NCBI GenBank assembly: GCA_947505565.1
Contig: CANNLB010000176.1
Coordinates: 1-6,359, forward strand
Direction: 5' to 3'
Origin: Acidobacteriota bacterium
GTDB lineage: Bacteria; Acidobacteriota; Terriglobia; Bryobacterales; Bryobacteraceae
Length of the DNA: 6,359 nt
Below the pieces are notes generated by a model. That model saw nothing but the letters and a program-made list of their open reading frames with translations. It was not told the DNA's origin and made no database searches. This document shows positions 1-5,151 of the stretch, piece after piece (the first letter of the stretch is position 1; each line of letters begins with the position of its first letter). A program made the position numbers and the translations under genes.

Positions 1-2
1 GG

Positions 3-767
3 GCGGCACCGGCGCGGTCGCCGCGGGCAGGTACTTCGGCGCTGATTCTGGCCACTGTGAACGCTCATTACGAACTCGCGGCGTTGTTGCTCGACGCCGG
101 GGCCAACCCGAACGCGGACGGGCCGGGATACTCGGCGCTGCACGTGGTGACGTGGGTGAGGAAACCGGGCGGCGGGGACAACGATCCATCACCAGATGGG
201 TCCGGCAACATGACCAGCTTGGAGTTTGTGCGGAAGTTGGTGGCCAAGGGCGCGAATGTGAACGCGCGGATGACGAAGAAGATCAGCGTTGGCTTGACCG
301 GGCTGAACACCGCCGGAGGTACGACGTTCTTCCTGGCGGCGCGAACCGCCGACGCCGAACTGATGCGCGAGTTGGCCAAGATGGGTGCCGATCCGAAATT
401 GCCAAATGAGAACGGTTCGACGCCCTTGATGGCGGCCGCCGGCTTAGGGACGCGCTCCCCTGGCGAGGATGCCGGAACCGAGGCCGAAGTCATGCAGGCG
501 CTCGAAGTGGCGCTGGAGTTAGGCAACGATATCGATGCCGTCGACCAGAACGGCGAGACGGCAATGCACGGCGCAGCGTATAAGAACCTGCCCGGCGCTG
601 TTTTGCTGCTGGCCCAGCGCGGGGCCAAACGCGAAGTATGGGACCGGAAGAACAAGTTCGGCTGGACCCCGATGCGGATCGCCGAAGGCTATCGGTTCGG
701 GAACTACAAGCCGTCGGATGTGACCATGGCGGCGTTTCGGAAGGTAATGGCGGAAGCGAACCGTTAA
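3..767 (+). CDS. Ankyrin-repeat protein, 5' end outside the window
   Basis: This frame is open to the left edge and ends at TAA 765-767, leaving 254 visible residues. A GTG at 57 is the first start-type codon, but the residues before it (GTSALILAT) form the opening of an ankyrin repeat that continues through HYELAALLLDAGANPN, so the true start lies upstream. About six repeat-like units can be seen. They open at GTSAL, GYSAL, GTTFF, GSTPL, GETAM and GWTPM, the last acting as a C-terminal cap. Units two and four carry inserts, a Gly/Pro/Asp-rich loop and a Glu-rich loop, that stretch them beyond the usual 33 residues. Ankyrin repeats bind proteins; no enzymatic domain is visible and the partner cannot be predicted. 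A signal peptide, if any, would be outside the window. The SDR gene follows after 9 bases, so co-transcription is plausible. The family call is firm; the role is unknown. Confidence 0.9.
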   Translation, partial: AAPARSPRAGTSALILATVNAHYELAALLLDAGANPNADGPGYSALHVVTWVRKPGGGDNDPSPDGSGNMTSLEFVRKLVAKGANVNARMTKKISVGLTGLNTAGGTTFFLAARTADAELMRELAKMGADPKLPNENGSTPLMAAAGLGTRSPGEDAGTEAEVMQALEVALELGNDIDAVDQNGETAMHGAAYKNLPGAVLLLAQRGAKREVWDRKNKFGWTPMRIAEGYRFGNYKPSDVTMAAFRKVMAEANR

Positions 768-776
768 ACTGTTCGG

Positions 777-1532
777 ATGGACCTAGAGTTAAGCGGACAT
801 GTAGCCGTCGTGACCGGCGGCGCGAGCGGTATTGGACGGGCCTGCGTAGAGGCGTTCGAGCGCGAGGGTTGCCGGGTGGCGGTTTGGGATAAGAACGGGC
901 CGGGGAAGGTGGACGTGAGTTCGGCCGAGTCCGTCGCCGACGCGCTGCGGGAGACCGAGAGTCGATTGGGGCCGGTGCGACATTTGGTCCATGCGGCGGC
1001 GATGGGTTCAGGAAAATTTGGATTTCCGTTTTTGAATTTGGCGGCCGGGGATTGGGGACGAGTCCTCGAAGTGAACATCATGGGAATGCTGCACGTGGCC
1101 CAAGCGTTGGCCCCCGGCATGATGGAGCGGCGAATGGGCTCGATGGTCTTCATCGGGTCGGTGGCCGGGCAGATCGGGTCACAGACGGACCCGCCGTATT
1201 CGGCGAGCAAGGCGGCTAACATCAACTTTGCGCAATGTCTCGCCAAGGACTTGGCGAGTCACGGGGTGCGGGTGAACACGGTGAATCCCGGGATGGTGAA
1301 AACGCCGCTGAACCAGGCAGTTTGGCAGGCATGGTACGAGCGACAGCCGGATGGGCTGCGTCGAAGCTACGAGGAATGGGCGGCGGAAAAGATCAAGGCT
1401 GTAGCGCCGTTAGCCCGATGGCAGGAACCGGCAGAGATCGCCGACATGGTGGCCTTCTTGTCGTCGTCGCGGGCTTCGGCCGTCACGGGGCAGACAATCA
1501 ACGTAGATGGCGGCCAAGTGATGCACTGGTAA
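777..1532 (+). CDS. SDR-family NAD(P)-dependent oxidoreductase
   Basis: A 251-residue protein of typical length for a classical short-chain dehydrogenase/reductase, a cytoplasmic enzyme that interconverts alcohols and carbonyls. The Rossmann nucleotide-binding motif TGGASGIG is at residues 13-20. The acidic residue D38 at the end of the second strand (RVAVWD) favours NAD(H) over NADP(H), by family knowledge. The usual NNAG appears as HAAA at 72-75. The catalytic tetrad can be read as N100, S128 (FIGSVAG), Y141 and K145 (YSASK). The NPG motif is at 170-172 and the C-terminal VTGQTINVDGG at 236-246. The ATG at 777 places the glycine motif at the normal distance from the N-terminus; there is no clear Shine-Dalgarno sequence, and the gene sits 9 bases after the ankyrin stop. 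The substrate cannot be assigned: sugar, polyol and 3-oxoacyl substrates are all possible. Confidence 0.95.
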   Translation: MDLELSGHVAVVTGGASGIGRACVEAFEREGCRVAVWDKNGPGKVDVSSAESVADALRETESRLGPVRHLVHAAAMGSGKFGFPFLNLAAGDWGRVLEVNIMGMLHVAQALAPGMMERRMGSMVFIGSVAGQIGSQTDPPYSASKAANINFAQCLAKDLASHGVRVNTVNPGMVKTPLNQAVWQAWYERQPDGLRRSYEEWAAEKIKAVAPLARWQEPAEIADMVAFLSSSRASAVTGQTINVDGGQVMHW

Positions 1533-1554
1533 GGATCCAGCGTAACTAAAAGTC

Positions 1555-1630
1555 TGGAGCCACCCGCCAGGATCGAACTGGCGACCTTCTGATTACGAAT
1601 CAGACGCTCTACCAACTGAGCTAGGGTGGC
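1555..1630 (-). tRNA. tRNA-Thr (anticodon CGT)
   Basis: Read on the minus strand, a complete cloverleaf runs from G at 1630. The 7-bp acceptor stem GCCACCC/GGGTGGC is perfect. The D-arm is GCTC-AGTTGGTA-GAGC, the anticodon stem TCTGA/TCAGA, and the loop TTCGTAA. The variable region is AGGTC and the T-arm GCCAG-TTCGATC-CTGGC. The anticodon CGT is at 1597-1595 and reads the threonine codon ACG. The body is 73 nt (1558-1630) with discriminator T, and the following bases 1557-1555 read CCA, so the 3' end appears to be gene-encoded. The gene converges on the SDR gene, leaving 22 bases between the SDR stop and the CCA, and is divergent from the glycan genes. Confidence 0.97.
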
Positions 1631-1651
1631 ACCCAAAGGGACACAATTTCT

Positions 1652-1681
1652 AGTATACACGGCCTCCCATGCTAGAGTGAA
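1652..1681 (-). promoter_or_regulatory. Putative sigma70-type promoter of tRNA-Thr
   Basis: On the minus strand there is a -10 element TATACT (1657-1652), one mismatch from TATAAT. It is preceded at 18 bp by TTCACT (1681-1676), which matches TTGACA at four positions. Transcription would start near 1645, giving a leader of about 15 bases before the mature tRNA 5' end at 1630. The spacing is what one expects upstream of a tRNA. This is assigned by motif only. Confidence 0.5.
1670..1678 (+). promoter_or_regulatory. Weak candidate extended -10 for the glycan genes
   Basis: On the + strand, TGCTAGAGT (1670-1678) resembles an extended -10 (TGn followed by TAGAGT), with no good -35 partner. It would start transcription only about 7 bases before the ATG at 1692, giving an almost leaderless message, and it overlaps the -35 of the divergent tRNA promoter. 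The true promoter could be elsewhere. The 61-base gap 1631-1691 is the only non-coding space in which a promoter for this gene run is expected. Confidence 0.2.
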
Positions 1682-1691
1682 ATTCGGTCGC

Positions 1692-2321
1692 ATGCAGAAG
1701 CCTTGCCTCGTTATTATTGGGTCCGGCGGTCACGCCAAAGTCATAGTCGAGATCTTCGAAGAGACAGCGGCATTCGACATCGTCGGCTATACCTCGCTCT
1801 CCTCCACCGAACCCCTGTTCCACTACCCCTACCTCGGCGGCGATGACGCATTGCCGTCCATCCTCGCCAGTGGCGTCACCCACGCGTTTCCCGCCATCGG
1901 CAGTAACCGCATCCGGCAGCGCATGCTAGTCCAACTCCAAATACTGGGGTTCTCGCTACCCAACGCCATCAGCCGCCATGCCATCGTCTCTCCCCGCGCC
2001 ACTCTCGGCTCCGCCATTGCCATCATGCCGGGCGCGATTGTGAACGTTGGCTCCGCCATCGGCGATGGAGCCATCCTCAACACTGCCTCCTCGGTCGACC
2101 ACGATGGACGCATCGGAGCCTGCGCTCACATTGCGCCCGGCGCTCACTTGGCGGGCAACGTCACGGTGGGTGAAGGAGCGTTTTTCGCCGCCGGATCCTG
2201 CGCGATACCGGGCATGAATATCGGCTCCTGGGCCACCGTCGGTGCCGGCGGAGTCGTCATTCGACCGATCGAACCAAACTCGGTGATGATTGGCGTGCCG
2301 GCCACCCGGAGGCTGCGCTGA
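1692..2321 (+). CDS. NeuD/PglD-type sugar O/N-acyltransferase (left-handed beta-helix)
   Basis: A 209-residue protein with the two-domain layout of the NeuD/PglD/EpsM family, which transfers an acetyl or other acyl group from acyl-CoA to a sugar or nucleotide sugar in glycan synthesis. The N-terminal Rossmann-like domain opens with VIIGSGGHAK (glycine-rich motif at residues 10-16), which binds the UDP-sugar in PglD. From about residue 97 to 190, hexapeptide repeats build the left-handed beta-helix (for example IGDGAI, VTVGEGAFFAAGS). H137 in VDHDGRIG, followed by D138, matches the catalytic His and acidic neighbour of PglD; H146 in AHIAPG matches the second conserved His. The end GVPATRRLR is typical. 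The ATG at 1692 was chosen because the in-frame GTG at 1626 lies inside the tRNA gene and adds residues outside the domain. The stop overlaps the next gene by 4 bases. The exact sugar is unknown, and no aminotransferase is nearby. Confidence 0.9.
   Translation: MQKPCLVIIGSGGHAKVIVEIFEETAAFDIVGYTSLSSTEPLFHYPYLGGDDALPSILASGVTHAFPAIGSNRIRQRMLVQLQILGFSLPNAISRHAIVSPRATLGSAIAIMPGAIVNVGSAIGDGAILNTASSVDHDGRIGACAHIAPGAHLAGNVTVGEGAFFAAGSCAIPGMNIGSWATVGAGGVVIRPIEPNSVMIGVPATRRLR
2308..2312 (+). promoter_or_regulatory. Shine-Dalgarno GGAGG deciding the CTG start at 2318
   Basis: GGAGG at 2308-2312 is followed by five bases (CTGCG) and then CTG at 2318. This spacing is optimal for the CTG and too long (17 bases) for the GTG at 2330. 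It is the best ribosome-binding site seen in the window and supports an unusual start codon for the following glycosyltransferase. Confidence 0.6.
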
Positions 2322-3361
2322 AGATCATCGTGGCCAGCACCGTCGTGCCCTTCCTGTGCGGCGGCTACACCGTCATCGTCGATTCCCTCGCCGATCAACT
2401 CGCCCGCGCCGGTCATGAAGTTGAGGTCTTGAAGTTTCCCTTTTCGTCCCACCACGACGAACTGCTCGAACAGATGACGGCGCTGCGCCTGCTCGATCTC
2501 ACCGAACACGGCGACCGCCTCATCACCATTCGCTTCCCGAGCTACCTGCTCCGCCATCCGAAGAAAGTCGTCTGGTTCATTCACCATCACCGCGGCGCCT
2601 ACGACCTTTGGGGAACTCGCTACCAGGACATTCCGCTGACCCCGGAAGGCATCCGCATTCGCGATTCCATCATCAACGCCGACCGCCTTGGGCTATCGGA
2701 ATGCCATCGCGTTTTCAGCAATTCGAAGGTCGTCGCCAAACGCCTGAAACAGTACAACTCGATCGACGCCGAGGTCCTCTATCCGCCGCTGCCCCAAGCG
2801 GCGAACTACCATTGCGCGGGCTATGGCGACACCGTTCTTTATCTCAATCGCCTCGTTCATCACAAGCGCCAGTGGCTCGCCATTGAAGCGATGCGGCACG
2901 TGCGCACCGACGTCAAACTCCTCATCGTAGGAAAGGCTGACCCGGACGCCACCGCTTACGTCGACGAACTCCATGCGCTCGTGCACCGCCATAAACTGAA
3001 AGATCGGGTCACCATCTTCGACGACTGGATCGACGAAAATCGCAAGTGCACGCTCTTCGCCGAGTGCCTGGCCGCCGCCTACTTCCCGGTCGAGGAGGAC
3101 TCCTACGGCTACCCCAGCCTCGAGGCCCACCAGTCCGGTAAGGCTGTGCTCACTACTGCCGACTCCGGCGGCACGCTCGAGTTGATCATCGACGGGCGCA
3201 ACGGTCTCATCGCTTCTCCAGAGCCCATCGCCATAGCCGCCGCTCTCGACGAGCTTTACACCAATCGCGCCCGCACCCAAGCTATGGGCGAAGCCGGGGT
3301 CGCGCGGATGCGCGAACTCGGCATCTCCTGGGACCACGTGCTCGACCGGATGCTGTCATGA
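2318..3361 (+). CDS. GT4-family glycosyltransferase (first of a tandem pair), probable CTG start
   Basis: A glycosyltransferase group 1 (GT4, GT-B fold) protein of 347 residues if it starts at CTG 2318, or 343 from GTG 2330. From the CTG the N-terminus reads MKIIVASTVVPFLCGG, parallel to MKILVANNCVPFVRGG of the next gene; the GTG start would cut off part of the first beta-strand. The N-terminal acceptor domain carries the glycine loop (CGGY) and the block YDLWGTRYQ. The C-terminal donor domain has LNRLVHHKRQ (about 176-185), holding the Arg/Lys that bind donor phosphates. It also has EEDSYGYPSLEA with D261 and E269 in D-x7-E spacing, a variant of the family's E-x7-E, followed by TTADSGG. No signal peptide or membrane segment is seen, so it probably works on the cytoplasmic face on a lipid-linked acceptor. 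It overlaps the upstream stop as CTGA and the downstream start as ATGA. Donor and linkage are unknown. Confidence 0.9.
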   Translation: MKIIVASTVVPFLCGGYTVIVDSLADQLARAGHEVEVLKFPFSSHHDELLEQMTALRLLDLTEHGDRLITIRFPSYLLRHPKKVVWFIHHHRGAYDLWGTRYQDIPLTPEGIRIRDSIINADRLGLSECHRVFSNSKVVAKRLKQYNSIDAEVLYPPLPQAANYHCAGYGDTVLYLNRLVHHKRQWLAIEAMRHVRTDVKLLIVGKADPDATAYVDELHALVHRHKLKDRVTIFDDWIDENRKCTLFAECLAAAYFPVEEDSYGYPSLEAHQSGKAVLTTADSGGTLELIIDGRNGLIASPEPIAIAAALDELYTNRARTQAMGEAGVARMRELGISWDHVLDRMLS

Positions 3362-4398
3362 AGATCCTCGTCGCCAACAACTGCGTCCCGTTTGTGCGCG
3401 GCGGGGCCGAACATCTCGCCGACGCCCTGACGCAAAAGCTGATCGAGTTTGGCCACGAAGCCATGCTCGTTCGCATCCCCTTCCGCTGGGAGCCGCCCAC
3501 CAAGATTCTGGACAGCATGTTGGCCTGCCGACTGATGCGCCTGCAGAACGTCGACCGGGTGATCGCCTTCAAATTCCCGGCTTACTACCTCCCCCACGAC
3601 AACAAATTTCTCTGGCTCGTCCACCAGTTTCGGCAGGTCTACGATCTCTGGGGAACTCCCTATCAGGGGATGGAGGAGACCACCGAGAATCTCTCCGTCC
3701 GCCGCAGCATCATTGAGGCGGATAACACTTATCTACGCGAGGCTCGCCGGATCTACACCAACTCCGCCACCACCTCGGACCGGCTCCGGCGATTCAACCA
3801 GATCCCGTCGGAGGTCCTCTATCCGCCCCTGCTCGAAACCAGCCACTTCCGTTTCGGCGAGCCCGGAGGCTACATCTTCTGCGCCGGCCGCATTACCACG
3901 TCCAAACGTCAGCATCTCCTCGTGGAGGCCATGAGGCACGTGCGGACCGAGGTTCGACTCGTGGTCGCCGGAAAGTCGGAAGCCGAAGGCGACGCCCAAC
4001 AGATCGAACAGCTCATCCGGAAGTTCAACCTCTCAAGCCGCGTAACGGTCATCGACCGCTTCATCTCCGAAGAAGAGAAAGCCACCTTCTTCGCCGACTC
4101 ACTCGGTGCCGCCTACATTCCCTTCGATGAAGACTCCTACGGCTATGTCACGATGGAGGCGTTTTATTCGGGCAAAGCTGTGATTACGACCTCCGATTCC
4201 GGTGGGATTCTGCAAATTGTGCGCCACAGCGAAACCGGCTATGTCGCCGAGCCCACCGCCCAAAGCTTAGCCGAAGCGATGGATCGGCTCTATGAAGACC
4301 GCGCCGCCGCGCGCACTTGGGGCCGGGCGGGATACGATCTCATTCAAAACATGGGCCTGACGTGGGAACATGTGATAGCGACTCTGACTGCGGAATAA
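3358..4398 (+). CDS. GT4-family glycosyltransferase (second of a tandem pair)
   Basis: A 346-residue GT4 (GT-B fold) glycosyltransferase and paralogue of the preceding gene. The N-terminus MKILVANNCVPFVRGGAEH has the GGAE form of the glycine loop, where the neighbour has GGYT. Shared blocks include YDLWGTPYQ (95-103), EVLYPPL (152-158), GRITTSKRQ (177-185, donor phosphate contacts), EAMRHVRTEV (190-199) and DEDSYGYVTMEA (257-268, D259 and E267 in D-x7-E spacing), then ITTSDSGG. The ATG at 3358 overlaps the previous stop in ATGA, which suggests translational coupling. The length matches the paralogue, so the duplication is complete and both copies look intact. No membrane segment is visible. 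It probably adds one sugar to a growing lipid-linked glycan in the cytoplasm. Differences in the N-terminal acceptor half suggest the two enzymes act on different acceptors; this is inference. Confidence 0.93.
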   Translation: MKILVANNCVPFVRGGAEHLADALTQKLIEFGHEAMLVRIPFRWEPPTKILDSMLACRLMRLQNVDRVIAFKFPAYYLPHDNKFLWLVHQFRQVYDLWGTPYQGMEETTENLSVRRSIIEADNTYLREARRIYTNSATTSDRLRRFNQIPSEVLYPPLLETSHFRFGEPGGYIFCAGRITTSKRQHLLVEAMRHVRTEVRLVVAGKSEAEGDAQQIEQLIRKFNLSSRVTVIDRFISEEEKATFFADSLGAAYIPFDEDSYGYVTMEAFYSGKAVITTSDSGGILQIVRHSETGYVAEPTAQSLAEAMDRLYEDRAAARTWGRAGYDLIQNMGLTWEHVIATLTAE

Positions 4399-4407
4399 GC
4401 GTTTTTA

Positions 4408-5142
4408 ATGAAAAGTCCGTTCTCGCCATTCAGTATCCAGCTCCAAGGGGTAACGAAGTCGTTCCCGTTGCAGACCAGCGGATGGCTCAGTCGCTTGCGG
4501 CCCGACCGCTTCACCGCTCTGGCCAACATCACTTTGTCGGTTCGGCACGGTGAGTCGGTCGCCATCCTCGGCCGCAACGGCGCGGGCAAAAGTACGCTGC
4601 TCAATCTCATTTCCGGCGTGGCGTCCCCGACCACCGGAACCGTCCGTATCGAAGGCCACCTGACGGCCTTACTTGAACTCGGCACGGGCTTCCATCCCGA
4701 TCTCACGGGTCGAGAAAACGTTTTTCTCAACGCCTCGCTCAATGGACTTTCACGCATCGAAACGACCCGCCGCTTCGGCTCGATCGTTGCGTTTTCCGAG
4801 TTGGAAGAGTTTATCGACGCTCCGCTACGGACCTATTCGAGTGGCATGTGGCTCCGGCTGGCTTTCGGGATCGCCGTCCACGCCGACCCCGAAATCGTGC
4901 TGATTGACGAGATTCTTGCCGTCGGCGACGATCGCTTCCAGCAGAAATGTTTCGACCGAATGAAAGAGTATCGCTCGCAGGGCAAGACGATTCTCTGCGC
5001 TTCGCATGTGCAGAGTATCGTCGCCAGCCTCTGCGATCGCGCCATCTGGCTCGAACAGGGCCGGATCGTGCGGGATGGGGCGTTGGCGGAAGTCTGCGCC
5101 GAATATGAGCACTCGCTGCAAAGTGCCGAAGCTCCGCGTTAG
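4408..5142 (+). CDS. Polysaccharide ABC-transporter ATP-binding protein (Wzt/KpsT/TagH type)
   Basis: A 244-residue ABC ATPase that should power export of a lipid-linked polysaccharide across the inner membrane, with a Wzm/TagG-type permease. Walker A GRNGAGKST is at 55-63. The family-typical ALLELGTGFHPDLTGREN follows at about 87-104 in the Q-loop region. The signature is degenerate, YSSGM at 143-147, as in Wzt proteins. Walker B IVLIDE is at 163-168 with catalytic E168, then AVGD, and the switch histidine is H200 (ASHV). The leader SGWLSRLRPDRFTALANI is also typical of Wzt-like ATPases. The protein ends about where the nucleotide-binding domain ends, so it lacks the C-terminal carbohydrate-binding domain of longer Wzt proteins that recognise the capped chain end. 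No permease gene is present in the window, which is unusual because the two are normally adjacent. The ATG at 4408 lies 9 bases after the previous stop, with no clear Shine-Dalgarno sequence. Confidence 0.95.
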   Translation: MKSPFSPFSIQLQGVTKSFPLQTSGWLSRLRPDRFTALANITLSVRHGESVAILGRNGAGKSTLLNLISGVASPTTGTVRIEGHLTALLELGTGFHPDLTGRENVFLNASLNGLSRIETTRRFGSIVAFSELEEFIDAPLRTYSSGMWLRLAFGIAVHADPEIVLIDEILAVGDDRFQQKCFDRMKEYRSQGKTILCASHVQSIVASLCDRAIWLEQGRIVRDGALAEVCAEYEHSLQSAEAPR

Positions 5143-5151
5143 ACTGGTTTT

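Noticed and set aside
57..59. GTG as the start of the ankyrin gene
   Set aside because: It falls in the middle of an ankyrin repeat whose first residues are encoded just upstream, and the frame is open to the edge.
68..655. Minus-strand open frame opposite the ankyrin gene
   Set aside because: The + strand shows well-formed ankyrin repeats over the same bases; the reverse translation is low-complexity Ser/Ala/Pro.
1526..1558. Possible terminator from CTGG/CCAG/CTGG inverted repeats between the SDR and tRNA genes
   Set aside because: Stems are only 4-5 bp, one loop is 13 bases, and no T run follows the hairpin on either strand.
1555..1630. tRNA-Thr as an integration site for the glycan genes
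   Set aside because: Integrase-type islands normally attach at the tRNA 3' end, which here faces the SDR gene, not the glycan genes; no integrase or second copy of the tRNA 3' end is seen in the window.
1626..1691. N-terminal extension of the acyltransferase from GTG 1626
   Set aside because: The codon lies inside the tRNA-Thr gene, and the extra 22 residues precede the normal family start.
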